A DNA stretch of 64,000 nt from JAJPHF01 sp035293805 (GTDB lineage: Bacteria; Chloroflexota; UBA6077; JAJPHF01), in assembly GCA_035293805.1 (NCBI GenBank), contig DATGMD010000040.1, forward strand, positions 124,001 to 188,000, read 5' to 3'. The notes beneath the pieces were generated by a model that saw only the letters and a list, made by a program, of their open reading frames with translations, did no database searches and was not told the DNA's origin. Position 1 is the stretch's first letter; every line of letters begins with the position of its first letter. Shown here piece by piece: positions 7,881-16,629 of the stretch. The position numbers and the translations under genes were made by a program.

Positions 7881-9116
7881 ATGCTGTCGAAAGAGCTGAA
7901 CGACCTGATCACGCAGACCAACGCCGGCACGCCGATGGGCGATTTCATGCGGCGCTACTGGCTGCCGGCGCTGCTCAGCGAAGAGATCCCCGCACCCGAC
8001 TGCCCGCCGGTGCAGGTGCGGCTGCTGGGCGAGGAGCTGGTCGCCTTCCGCGACAGCGAGGGGCGGGTGGGCCTGCTGGCCGAGCACTGCCTGCACCGCG
8101 GCACCTCGCTGTTCTACGGGCGGAACGAGGAGTGCGGGCTGCGCTGTATCTACCACGGCTGGAAGTACGACGTGGCGGGCCGGGTGCTCGACACGCCGGC
8201 CGAGCCTGGGCAGCGCAGCTTCAAGGAGCGCCTGCGCCAGCCCGCCTACCCGACCCACGAGGCCGGCGGGATGATCTGGGCCTACCTCGGCCCGCCGGAG
8301 AAGCAGCCGCTGTTCCCCAACTACGGCTGGATGCAGCACGGGCCGGAGCACCTCTACGTGACCAAGTGCCTACAAGAGTGCAACTACCTGCAAGGGCTGG
8401 AGGGCGAGTGCGACTCCTCGCACCTCTCGTTCCTGCACCGCCAGTTCTCGCTCAGCGGCTCGCAGGCGCTCTATCAGGCCGATTCGGCGCCAGTCTACCA
8501 GACGGAGGAGACGGACTTCGGCATCCGGCTGATCGCGCTGCGGAAGGCGCCGCCGGACCAGACCTACGTGCGCATCTCCAGCTTCGTCATGCCGAGCCAC
8601 TGCTGGATCTACGCCACCCAGCCCGAGGCGCACTTCTACGTGCCCGCCGACGACACGCATTCCTGGCGCTACGACCTCGGCTGGATCCCCGACCGGCCGG
8701 TGCGGCCCGAGGACGTGAACCGCGCGCCCCAGATCGGCCCGGACTACCGCCGCATTCGGAACATGAGCAACCACTACCTGCAAGACCGCGAAGTGCAGCG
8801 CACGCAGACGTTCACGGGCATCGAGAACTTCCTGAACCACGACTCCTGCGCCACGGAGACGCAGGGGCCGCGCTATGACCGCTCGCGCGAGCACCTGGGC
8901 CAGAGCGACCGCGGCGTGATCGTGGTGCGGCGAGCGATCATCGACGCGGTGCAGCGCTTCCAGGCCGGCCACGAGCCGCCGCACCTGATCTTCGACCCCG
9001 CGCAGAACCACTTCGAGCACATCGACACGATCCAGCAGTGCATCCCCGCGGGCGACGACTGGCACGCGCACTTCCCGCACCTGGTCTGCGACGCGCGCCA
9101 GCCGGCCGAAGCGTAG
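7881..9116 (+). CDS. Rieske non-heme iron oxygenase, phthalate-dioxygenase-like
   Basis: 411 residues. The Rieske [2Fe-2S] motif is C70-x-H72 and C89-x-x-H92 (CLHRG and CIYHGW). The mononuclear iron site is in GECDSSHLSFLH, which supplies the Asp/His/His ligands in the spacing of phthalate 4,5-dioxygenase and related monooxygenases. The start ATG has GAAGGAG nine bases upstream. These enzymes hydroxylate or demethylate aromatic rings using electrons from a separate reductase, which is not encoded nearby. It lies between an SBP gene and an SDR gene on the same strand, and is clearly paralogous to the protein at 25787-27049, with Rieske residues at identical positions. Confidence 0.9.
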   Translation: MLSKELNDLITQTNAGTPMGDFMRRYWLPALLSEEIPAPDCPPVQVRLLGEELVAFRDSEGRVGLLAEHCLHRGTSLFYGRNEECGLRCIYHGWKYDVAGRVLDTPAEPGQRSFKERLRQPAYPTHEAGGMIWAYLGPPEKQPLFPNYGWMQHGPEHLYVTKCLQECNYLQGLEGECDSSHLSFLHRQFSLSGSQALYQADSAPVYQTEETDFGIRLIALRKAPPDQTYVRISSFVMPSHCWIYATQPEAHFYVPADDTHSWRYDLGWIPDRPVRPEDVNRAPQIGPDYRRIRNMSNHYLQDREVQRTQTFTGIENFLNHDSCATETQGPRYDRSREHLGQSDRGVIVVRRAIIDAVQRFQAGHEPPHLIFDPAQNHFEHIDTIQQCIPAGDDWHAHFPHLVCDARQPAEA

Positions 9117-9123
9117 GCCCGCC

Positions 9124-9888
9124 GTGGCGGACGGGCAATTTGCCGGCAAGGTGGCGCTCGTCACGGGCGGCGCCTCGGGCATCGGCCGGGCGGCGGCGCT
9201 GCTGCTGGCCCGCGAGGGCGCGCGCGTCGCCGTGGCCGACGTGGACGAGGCGGGGGGCGCCGCCACCTGCCGGCTGATCGCGGACGCGGGGGGCGAGGCG
9301 AGCTTCGTCCACGCCGACGTGGGCGACGCTGCCAGCGTGCGAGCGATGATCGACACGGTCGTGGCGCGCTACGGGCGGCTCGACTGCGCGTTCAACAACG
9401 CCGGCGTGGCGGCGCCGTTCGCGCCGCTCGCGGAGTTCGACGAGGCCGCCTGGGACCACATCCTCACGACGAACCTCAAGGGCGTCTGGCTCTGCCTGAA
9501 GCACGAGATTCCGCTCATGCGTGCCCAGGGCGGTGGCACCATCGTCAACACCTCCTCGGGCACGACGATGACCACGCTCGTCGGGACCGGCCCCTACGCC
9601 GCGTCGAAGGCCGGGATCATCCAGCTTACCCGCGTCGCTGCGCTGGAGTGCGCGGACGCGGGCGTGCGCGTCAACTGCATCCTGCCTGGCATGACGCGCA
9701 CGCCGCCGATCGAGCGGCGCTTCGCGGCGAACCCGGCCGAGGAGGCGCTGAAGGCAGCGCAGTACCCGCTCGGCCGCATCGCCGCGCCCGAAGAGGTCGC
9801 GGCGGCCGCCGTCTGGCTGCTATCGGATCAGAGCAGCTTCGTGACCGGCCACTCGCTGGTCGTGGACGGCGGAGTCAGCTTGCCCTGA
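9124..9888 (+). CDS. Short-chain dehydrogenase/reductase (SDR)
   Basis: 254 residues, the classical SDR length. TGGASGIG at 14-21 binds the cofactor, NNAG follows at 91-94, a Ser lies near 144 and the catalytic YxxxK is Y158/K162. The end GHSLVVDGGVSLP is typical. An Asp after beta-2 (VAVADVDEAGG) favours NAD(H). The GTG start is 8 bases after the Rieske oxygenase stop, so the two are likely co-transcribed; the pair could convert a cis-diol or alcohol product of the oxygenase to a ketone or catechol. Substrate is inferred only from this neighbourhood. Confidence 0.88.
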   Translation: MADGQFAGKVALVTGGASGIGRAAALLLAREGARVAVADVDEAGGAATCRLIADAGGEASFVHADVGDAASVRAMIDTVVARYGRLDCAFNNAGVAAPFAPLAEFDEAAWDHILTTNLKGVWLCLKHEIPLMRAQGGGTIVNTSSGTTMTTLVGTGPYAASKAGIIQLTRVAALECADAGVRVNCILPGMTRTPPIERRFAANPAEEALKAAQYPLGRIAAPEEVAAAAVWLLSDQSSFVTGHSLVVDGGVSLP

Positions 9889-9976
9889 GCGCCTGGCCGC
9901 GACTCGTCGGCGGCGTTCCGATAGGGCGATAGCCGAGCTTGTCCTGAACCCCGGGACGCAAGGGCCGCCCGCCGCG

Positions 9977-11137
9977 TCACGCCGCCGCGTGCAGAATCGC
10001 CAGCAGGTCGTCGAGCGGATAGCCGCTGTCGGCCGCCACCGGCTCGACGGCCGCGCGCAGGTCGTCCTCGCTCAGACCGTAGGCGGCCAGGTGGTGGGGC
10101 TGGCCGAGCGCGGCGATGAGGTCGGCGACCGCGTCGGCGGCCCGCGCGGCCGCGGCGGCCTCGCTCAGCCCGCGCGTGTCCGCGCCGAGCGCGGCGGCGA
10201 TGCGCGCCTGCCGGGCCGCCGTCTTCGGCGCGAGGTAGCGCATGACGTGCGGCAGCAGCAGGCACGAGGTCACGCCGTGGGGAATGCCGTGCACGGAGCC
10301 CAGGCGCTTGCCGAGCACGTGGCTGAGGCCGCGCGCCGACGGCACGGGCAGCGTCATCGAGAACCAGGTGCCAAGCTGGCACTCCGTGCGCGCCGCGAGG
10401 TCGTCGGGAGCCGCGGCGCTCGCGGGTAGGGCGGCGCGCAGCCGCCGCAGCGCTTCGAGCGCGAGCGTCTCCGAGTAGGCGCTGTTGTAGCGCGACAGGA
10501 TGCCCTCGACGGCGTGGTCGACGGCGCGGATGCCGGTGGACAGCCACAGGTCGCGCGGCGTGTGGACGGCGAGGGCCGCGTCGAGGAACACCGCTGCCGG
10601 CAGCAGCGCCGGGTTGCTCGGCCCGACCTTCTCGTGCGTGTCCGCGGCGCTGTAGCCGGCCGCGCCGGAGAACTCCGCGCCCGAGAGCGTCGTGGGAATC
10701 GCCAGGTGCGGCAGCACGGGCTGGCCGGCCAGACGGAGCCGCCGCGCCTGCACGTGGGCATCGGGCTGGGTCACGTCGAGGCCAGTGGCTAGCGCGAAGG
10801 CGACGGTCTTGGCCGCATCGATCGGGCTGCCGCCACCGAGCGAGAGCAGCACGTCGGGCTGCGCGCGGCGCGCTGCGTCGGCCGCGGCCGCCACCTCCCC
10901 CGCGGGCGCGTGCGCGCTGATCTCGCCGTACTGCCCGACCAGCCGCGCGCCGAGCCGCGCCGCCAGCGCCCCGGCCAGGGCCGGATTGGCCGCCACGCTG
11001 CGCGTGGTGACGAGGAACGCGCGCCGGACGCCCAGGCGCTCTAGCTCGGCATCCAGACGCGCGGCCACGCAGCCCGGCCCGTAGTGGATCACGGCTGGGT
11101 TCGTGTAGCGGAAGCTGCCGCGCTCGCTCTCGCTCAT
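9977..11137 (-). CDS. Iron-containing alcohol dehydrogenase (maleylacetate-reductase-like)
   Basis: 386 residues of the group III Fe-dependent alcohol dehydrogenase family. The nucleotide loop is LLSLGGGSPIDAAKTVAFAL near residues 88-107. The metal region contains GIRAVDHAVEGIL and GLSHVLGKRLGSVHGIPHG with the expected Asp and His ligands. Maleylacetate reductases, lactaldehyde and butanol dehydrogenases share this fold; the aromatic-catabolic setting makes maleylacetate reductase an attractive but unproven option. I chose the ATG at 11137 (GGGAG eight bases upstream); a GTG at 11152 is an alternative. A -10-like TATAAC lies about 30 bases upstream on this strand. Confidence 0.82.
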   Translation of the reverse strand: MSESERGSFRYTNPAVIHYGPGCVAARLDAELERLGVRRAFLVTTRSVAANPALAGALAARLGARLVGQYGEISAHAPAGEVAAAADAARRAQPDVLLSLGGGSPIDAAKTVAFALATGLDVTQPDAHVQARRLRLAGQPVLPHLAIPTTLSGAEFSGAAGYSAADTHEKVGPSNPALLPAAVFLDAALAVHTPRDLWLSTGIRAVDHAVEGILSRYNSAYSETLALEALRRLRAALPASAAAPDDLAARTECQLGTWFSMTLPVPSARGLSHVLGKRLGSVHGIPHGVTSCLLLPHVMRYLAPKTAARQARIAAALGADTRGLSEAAAAARAADAVADLIAALGQPHHLAAYGLSEDDLRAAVEPVAADSGYPLDDLLAILHAAA

Positions 11138-11175
11138 CTCACGTGCTCCCACGATACTCCAGGCGCGTTATAGCG

Positions 11176-11259
11176 GTTTGCAGCTTGGGTGAGGGGTCAG
11201 CAACCGCCAGGGCTGCGGCCTCGACGGCCGCGGGCGGGCGTGAAACCCGCCCCTACGGC
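11176..11259 (+). repeat. Intergenic palindromic repeat, family B
   Basis: Begins TTGCAG, contains CGCCAGGGCTGCGGCC and ends GGCGGGCGTGAAACCCGCCC then CTACGG. The last part forms a hairpin. It shares its layout with the elements at 24533-24637 and 52681-52788. Confidence 0.55.
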
Positions 11260-11274
11260 ACCCTGGCCGAGTGC

Positions 11275-12480
11275 TTAGTACCCCGCCGAGCGCATCAGGG
11301 CGGCGGGGTCCTGGCCCCAGCCGGCGCCACCGGCGCCCCAGCCGCTCGTCGGGTCGGCGTTGCGCGCGTAGGCGTAGGGATCGAGGTGGCAGTTGTCTGT
11401 CCAGATGCGCCGCGATTGCTCGTGGTTGCGCTCCAGGGCGACGCCCGCGGCCGGTCGCCGCTCGGCCGAGTAGGCGTGCAGCGCCGCGTCGAGCGCCGCC
11501 AGATTGGCGCTCGGGGCGGCCAGTGCCGGCGCCGCGATCTCCACCAGGCGCGCGGCGCCGCTGATGGCGAGGTTCATGCCCGTGGCACCGGCCGGATGAG
11601 TGGTGTGCGCGGCGTCGCCCACGAGCGCCGCGCCGGGCATCCAGAAGCGCTCGGCCAGCGAGCGCGCGATGCTGTAGATGTGGATGTCGTCGTGCGTGAA
11701 GCGGGCGCCCGCCAGCCACGGCACCCGATACGTGACGTAGTCGTACAGCTCGCGGTCGGCCATGCGCAGCAGGTCGTTCTGCACGCCGCGCTCGGCGATC
11801 ATCGCGATGCGCATGCGGTTCTTCGGCCGCGACGCGACCATGACGACGCCCGTCTCGTCGAGGCAGAAGTGGATGGCCGCCGGCGGGTCGGTCGGGCCGT
11901 CGGCCTGGATGTAGACGAAGTAGTGATCGTAGGGATAGCGGGCCGTCGCGATGCCCAGCTCGCGCCGCACCAGCGACTGCGCGCCGTCGCAGCCCACGAC
12001 GAGGCGCGCGCGGTACTCGCGCTCCGCGCCGTCGTCGGCGCGGGCGCAGACGCCGACCACGCGGCCGTCCTCGCGCAGCAGGCCGGTCACCGTGCCAGTC
12101 ACCGTCGTCACACTCGGCCAGCGCTCGGCGCACGCCTTCATCACCGCCTCGATGCGGTCGTGCGGCACGGCGATGGTGCGGCTGGCGGGGCCCTCGCCCT
12201 GCGTCAGGATGTCGTAGGTGGCCAGGCGGCCGAGCGTGCGGTGACTGACGGCCAGGTGGTAGATCGGCAGCGCGCCATCCTCGAACAGCGCATCGAGAAC
12301 GCTCCAGCGTTCCAGGAAGCGCAGGGTGGGCGGGTGCAGGAAGTCGCCGCGCGTGCTGTTGTCGCGCTCGAAGCCCCGCTCGACGACGAGCGTCGGGATG
12401 CCGCGGGCGCCGAGCGCGTTGGCTACCGCGCTGCCCGCCACGGCGGCTCCGACCACGATGACCTGGGCCTCCGCGGGCAT
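11275..12480 (-). CDS. FAD-dependent monooxygenase (UbiH/PHBH-like)
   Basis: 401 residues. QVIVVGAAVAGSAVANALGA at 5-24 is the FAD ADP-binding motif, VVGCDGAQSLVRR matches the DG motif, and GAALVGDAAHTTHPAGATGM holds the GD motif near residue 280. This triad defines group A flavoprotein hydroxylases such as p-hydroxybenzoate hydroxylase, which insert one oxygen into phenolic rings using NAD(P)H. The ATG at 12480 has a strong GGAGAGGGAGG upstream. The C-terminus is Gly-rich (SGWGAGGAGWGQDP) and may be flexible. It is monocistronic on the minus strand and divergent from the amidohydrolase gene. Confidence 0.88.
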   Translation of the reverse strand: MPAEAQVIVVGAAVAGSAVANALGARGIPTLVVERGFERDNSTRGDFLHPPTLRFLERWSVLDALFEDGALPIYHLAVSHRTLGRLATYDILTQGEGPASRTIAVPHDRIEAVMKACAERWPSVTTVTGTVTGLLREDGRVVGVCARADDGAEREYRARLVVGCDGAQSLVRRELGIATARYPYDHYFVYIQADGPTDPPAAIHFCLDETGVVMVASRPKNRMRIAMIAERGVQNDLLRMADRELYDYVTYRVPWLAGARFTHDDIHIYSIARSLAERFWMPGAALVGDAAHTTHPAGATGMNLAISGAARLVEIAAPALAAPSANLAALDAALHAYSAERRPAAGVALERNHEQSRRIWTDNCHLDPYAYARNADPTSGWGAGGAGWGQDPAALMRSAGY

Positions 12481-12737
12481 CGCCGCCTCCCTCTCCTGCC
12501 AGGCGTCATGTTGGGCAGACCCGCTAACGCTGCTAGTGTCCTCACACTTCGCAAAGACCGGGCCACCCACCCATATCGTATCCTGCCACGCGGCCGATTG
12601 CCGTTTCGGATGCTCGCTTGACGGGTCGGGCGGGCGGCGCTATCGTTCCCCGCATAAGTGGGCAGCCTGCTTTTGGCGGTCGCGGAGAGCATGCGGCCCA
12701 GAGCGCCAGGCGCCGACGAGCGAGGAGGCAGACGGCG

Positions 12738-13856
12738 GTGGACTACCAGCTCATCTCGGCCGACGACCACATCGACCTGCGCTACTTGCCGCGCGACCTG
12801 TGGGCCGCGCGGGTGCCGGCCGCCGCGCGCGACAGCATGCCGCACGTCGAGGCGACGCCGAACGGCCTGATGTGGCTCTGCGGCGACCAGGTATGGGGCC
12901 CTTGGGGCACCGCGCGCGCGACCGACGTGCCGCTGAAGTCGGCGCTGGAGCGCGGCGGCGTGTTCGAGGAGGGGGTGCTGCGGCCGACGACGCCCGAACT
13001 GCGCCTGGCCGACCTGGACCGCGACGGCGTGTACGCGACGGTGATGTACGGGCCGGTCGCGCCGCTGCTGCTCCCCGATCCCGCCATGCGGCAGCTCTGC
13101 TACGCGGCCTACAACGACTGGGTGGTCGAGTTCTGCCGGGCTGAGCCGCGCCGCCTGATCGGCGTGGGCCTGCTGCCCGCCGACGACCCGGCGCTGGCCA
13201 GGACGGAGCTAGAGCGCGTGGCGCGGCTTGGGCTGCGCCACGTCGTGCTGCTGGCGGCCGCCGCCGACCCGCCGCTCTATCATCCCGCCTGGGAGCCGTT
13301 CTGGGCCACGGCCGCCGAGACGCGCATTCCTATCGGCATGCACCTGTTCGTGCGGCGCCCGGTGGGTCATCCCGAGGTCCACCCGATCACGACGGCCGCC
13401 ATCGCGGGCACGCAGGTCCAGCTCCAGCTCGTCGCGCCGCTGGTGGGCATCATCTTCGGGGGCGTGCTGGAGCGCCACCCCGGCGTGCGGCTGGTGCTGG
13501 CCGAGGCCGGCATCGGCTGGATTCCGTACGTGCTGGAGCGCATGGACCACGAGTACGACAAGTACGTCGAGGCGCGCGAGGGCTGGGAGGCGCGCGGCGG
13601 CATCCCGATCCCGCGGCCGCCGAGCAGCTACTTTCGCCGGCAGGTGTGGGCGACGTTCCAGGACGACCGGGCGGGGCTGGGGCTGCTTTCGGCGATCGGC
13701 GAGGACCGGGTGATGTGGGCCTCCGACTACCCGCACCCCGACAGCACCTGGCCCCACTCGCGCCGAGTGATCGAGGCGCAGATGGGCGGGCTGCCGGAAG
13801 CCACGCGCCGCAAGCTGACCCGCGACAACGCGAGCGCGCTCTATGGCCTGGAGTAG
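12738..13856 (+). CDS. Amidohydrolase 2 family protein (COG2159)
   Basis: 372 residues. The start ISADDHIDL gives an early metal-binding His, and the end WASDYPHPDSTWPHSR holds the Asp of the TIM-barrel active site; both are typical of the ACMSD/gamma-resorcylate-decarboxylase branch of the amidohydrolase superfamily. That branch decarboxylates or hydrolyses aromatic and carboxylated substrates with one metal ion. The GTG at 12738 follows GAGGAGG by ten bases. It starts a three-gene run with an SBP (31-base gap) and a second amidohydrolase. It is related to the protein at 41005-42099. Confidence 0.85.
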   Translation: MDYQLISADDHIDLRYLPRDLWAARVPAAARDSMPHVEATPNGLMWLCGDQVWGPWGTARATDVPLKSALERGGVFEEGVLRPTTPELRLADLDRDGVYATVMYGPVAPLLLPDPAMRQLCYAAYNDWVVEFCRAEPRRLIGVGLLPADDPALARTELERVARLGLRHVVLLAAAADPPLYHPAWEPFWATAAETRIPIGMHLFVRRPVGHPEVHPITTAAIAGTQVQLQLVAPLVGIIFGGVLERHPGVRLVLAEAGIGWIPYVLERMDHEYDKYVEAREGWEARGGIPIPRPPSSYFRRQVWATFQDDRAGLGLLSAIGEDRVMWASDYPHPDSTWPHSRRVIEAQMGGLPEATRRKLTRDNASALYGLE

Positions 13857-13887
13857 CGCGCGCGGCTCCCGCTGGAGTGGATGGCCC

Positions 13888-14997
13888 ATGCACCGCCCGT
13901 GCTCGGCGCTCCTCGCGGCCAGCCTGGCGCTCGCGGCGGCCGCGTGCAGCGGCGCGGCCTCCTCGCCGGCAGCGCCGGCGAAGCCCGCCGCTAGCGCGCC
14001 GACGGCCGCCGCGCCGAGCCAGGCGGCCGCCGCGGCGCCGACCGCCCCGCCGGCGCCCGCCACCATCAAGGTGGGCGTGAACCCGATCCTCAGCGTCTCC
14101 GGCCTGTTCGTGGCGATGGACCACGGCTACTTCGCCGAGCAGGGCTTGGACGTGAGCACCGAGACGATCACCAGCCCGACCGCGATGGTGCCCGCGGTGG
14201 CCACGAACCAGGTGGACGTGGGCACCGGCGCGATGAGCGCCAGCCTGTGGAACGCTATCGCCCGCGGCGCGGAGGTGCGCCTGGCGGCGCTCCAGTCGGC
14301 GATTATTCCGGGCATCCCGAACTCGGCGTACATCGTGCGCAAGGCCGACCTGGACAGCGGCGCGATCGGCGACTTCGCCTCGCTGCGCGGCAAGCGCGTC
14401 TCGAACAACGGCACCGGCAACTTCACGCAGATCGTCCTCTGGAAGGCGATCGAGATGGGCGGGCTGACGCCGGACGACGTGGACGTGGTGGACATCGCGC
14501 AGCCGGAGGCGCTGGTGGGCCTGCTGAACGGCTCGCTCGACGTGGCGGCGCTCAGCGAGCCGGTGCGGGGCGCGGCGCTGGCCCAGCCCGGCACCGCGGT
14601 CTGGAAAGAGTACTACGATATCTACCCGAACCAGCAGGCGACGGCCTGGGTGTACAGCCCACAGTTCGCCCGCGAGCGCGCCGACGTGGGCCGGCGCACG
14701 ATGGTCGCGCTGCTGAAAGGCATCCGCGAGTTCTACGACGGTATGAACCGCGACGTGAACCGCGAGGCGATCATCGACATCGTCGTCCGCCACCTGGAAG
14801 TGCGCGACCGCGCGCCGTATGCCCACGTGCGCGTCCCGGTCGATCCGAACGGCGAGTTCAACGTACAGCTCTTGCAGGACGACATCGACTGGTACGTCGC
14901 CAACGGGTTCTCACCGCAGCGCGTGGACGCCGCCAGCACGATCGACCGCGGCTTCGTGGACTACGCGCTCCAGCAGCTTGGCCGGTACCAGCCGTGA
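13888..14997 (+). CDS. ABC-type substrate-binding lipoprotein (NMT1/SsuA-like)
   Basis: 369 residues with a lipoprotein signal (LALAAAAC, Cys20) and a long Ala/Pro linker. IKVGVNPILSVSGLFVAMDH and GYFAEQGLDV mark the first lobe of an NMT1-like binding protein. The C-terminal segment LLQDDIDWYVANGFS followed by FVDYALQQLGRYQP is shared with the SBPs at 6752, 16630 and 34533. It lies between two amidohydrolase genes on the same strand (31- and 64-base gaps), which suggests that it captures their substrate. The chosen ATG removes 15 unlikely residues upstream and gives a clean signal peptide. Confidence 0.85.
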   Translation: MHRPCSALLAASLALAAAACSGAASSPAAPAKPAASAPTAAAPSQAAAAAPTAPPAPATIKVGVNPILSVSGLFVAMDHGYFAEQGLDVSTETITSPTAMVPAVATNQVDVGTGAMSASLWNAIARGAEVRLAALQSAIIPGIPNSAYIVRKADLDSGAIGDFASLRGKRVSNNGTGNFTQIVLWKAIEMGGLTPDDVDVVDIAQPEALVGLLNGSLDVAALSEPVRGAALAQPGTAVWKEYYDIYPNQQATAWVYSPQFARERADVGRRTMVALLKGIREFYDGMNRDVNREAIIDIVVRHLEVRDRAPYAHVRVPVDPNGEFNVQLLQDDIDWYVANGFSPQRVDAASTIDRGFVDYALQQLGRYQP

Positions 14998-15061
14998 GCG
15001 GGCCGAGGGGGCCTGTGGTCGGGCCGAGCGATACCACACCGCGCGACGAGGGAAGCCTACG

Positions 15062-16510
15062 ATGAGCCGACAGCCTAGGATCAGTCGGCGCGGCCTGCTG
15101 GGCGCCGCGGCGGCCGCGAGCGCCCTCGGGCTGGCGGGCGGCACCCGCCCGGCGCGCGCGGCGGCCTCGCGCCGGGCGCTGGCCGGCGGGGAGGCGCAGC
15201 TGCCCGGCCGCCGCCAGTTCGTGATCCGCAACGCCTACGTGCTGACGCTGGACCCGGCGCTCGGCGACTTCGAGCGCGGCGACGTACACGTGCGGAACGG
15301 CGAGATCCGCGCGGTCGGCCCGGACCTGGACGCGCCCGGCGCCGAGGTCATCGACGGCCGCGGCCTGATCGCGCTGCCGGGGCTCGTGGACACGCACTGG
15401 CACCTGTGGAACAGCCCGTATCGGGGCGTGGTCGGGGAGGGGCCGGACCTGGGGTACTTCCCGGTGGCGCTGCGCCTGGGGCGCGTCGCCACACCGGAGG
15501 ACGCCTATCGCGGCGTGCGCCTGGGGCTGGCCGAGGCGCTGTTCTCGGGCATCACCACGGTCCACAATTGGTCGCACAACGTGCGCGGGCCGCAATGGGC
15601 GGACGCCGAGCTGCGCGCGCACCACGAGGTGGGGCTGCGCGCGCGCTACTCCTACGGCACGCCGCAGGGCATCGCGCCCGACCAGCCGATGGACCTGGTC
15701 GACCTGGCGCGAGTGCGGCAGCAGTACTTCAGCACGGGCGGCGACGGCCTGCTCACGCTCGGCGTGGCGTCGCGCGGGTCGAGCGCCTTCGGCACGCTGA
15801 ACACGGCGGACCCAGACGTGCTGCGCCGGGAGTGGGAGACCGCCCGCAACCTCGGGCTGCCGATCACCATGCACGCCACGCAGGCCGGCTACGGCGAGGC
15901 GTTCGCCCGCGACGGACTCCTGGGGCCGGACGTGCAGTTCGTCCACGGGCTCGCGCTGACCGAGGCCGACCGCGACGCGATGGCGGCCGCGGGCACGCAC
16001 CTCAGCTCCAGTCCAATGACCGAGCTGCGCACCCTGCTCGGCTTTCCGCCGATCCTCGACATGCTCGCCGCTGGGGTGCTGACCAGCCTGTCGATCGATA
16101 CGACCGCGATCTCGGCCAACGCCGATATGTTCGCCACCATGCGGACGGTCGTGGACCTGGCGCACGCGCGAGCGAACGACGCGCTCGCCCTGCCGCCGCG
16201 GCGGGCGCTGGAGCTAGCCACCATCGACGGGGCGCGCGACCTCGGGCTGGACGACAGGGTCGGGTCGCTGACGCCGGGCAAGCGTGCCGACATTATCCTC
16301 GTCCGCACGCTGGACCTGAACATCGCGCCGGTCGTGGACGTGCCGAACGCGCTCGTCCACGCGGCCGAGCCGCACAACGTGGACACGGTGATCGTGGACG
16401 GGCGCATCCTGAAGCGCGGCGGCCAGTTCGTCGCGCTCGACCCCGAGCAGGTGAGCCGCGAGGCGGCGGAGTCGCTGGCCTTGCTCCGGGCGCGGGCCGG
16501 CGGACCGTGA
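15062..16510 (+). CDS. Exported amidohydrolase (cytosine deaminase/chlorohydrolase-like) with Tat signal
   Basis: 482 residues. The N-terminus has a twin-arginine signal (SRRGLLGAAAAASALGLA), so the enzyme is expected to be folded and cofactor-loaded before export. The catalytic domain starts at FVIRNAYVLTLDP; the metal-binding HxH is in LVDTHWHLW, further His ligands appear in ITMHATQ and FVHGLAL, and an Asp in TSLSIDTTA. This is the layout of the atrazine chlorohydrolase/guanine deaminase branch that removes amino, chloro or amide groups. Third gene of the amidohydrolase-SBP-amidohydrolase run. An exported member of this family beside a lipoprotein suggests processing outside the membrane. 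Confidence 0.85.
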   Translation: MSRQPRISRRGLLGAAAAASALGLAGGTRPARAAASRRALAGGEAQLPGRRQFVIRNAYVLTLDPALGDFERGDVHVRNGEIRAVGPDLDAPGAEVIDGRGLIALPGLVDTHWHLWNSPYRGVVGEGPDLGYFPVALRLGRVATPEDAYRGVRLGLAEALFSGITTVHNWSHNVRGPQWADAELRAHHEVGLRARYSYGTPQGIAPDQPMDLVDLARVRQQYFSTGGDGLLTLGVASRGSSAFGTLNTADPDVLRREWETARNLGLPITMHATQAGYGEAFARDGLLGPDVQFVHGLALTEADRDAMAAAGTHLSSSPMTELRTLLGFPPILDMLAAGVLTSLSIDTTAISANADMFATMRTVVDLAHARANDALALPPRRALELATIDGARDLGLDDRVGSLTPGKRADIILVRTLDLNIAPVVDVPNALVHAAEPHNVDTVIVDGRILKRGGQFVALDPEQVSREAAESLALLRARAGGP

Positions 16511-16562
16511 GGCGCGCTGAGAGCGGTTGCCCCAGCCATTGAGCCGCTGGCTGCACCGGAGT

Positions 16563-16608
16563 GGCGGCCTGCGGGCCGCCGCGGGCGACAAGCACCCCGC
16601 GCTACGGA
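16563..16608 (+). repeat. Intergenic repeat, family B short form
   Basis: GGGCCGCCGCGGGCGACAAG followed by CA, CCCGCGCTACGG. The same 45-base word occurs inverted at about 40850-40894 with about two mismatches. It sits between convergent genes. Confidence 0.55.
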
Positions 16609-16629
16609 CCAGGGAGCTGTGGGGCGCGC

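Noticed and set aside
11143..12621. Long open frame antisense to the FAD monooxygenase gene
   Set aside because: It is a GC-composition shadow of a clear flavoprotein gene; Arg/Ala-rich, no SD and no motif.
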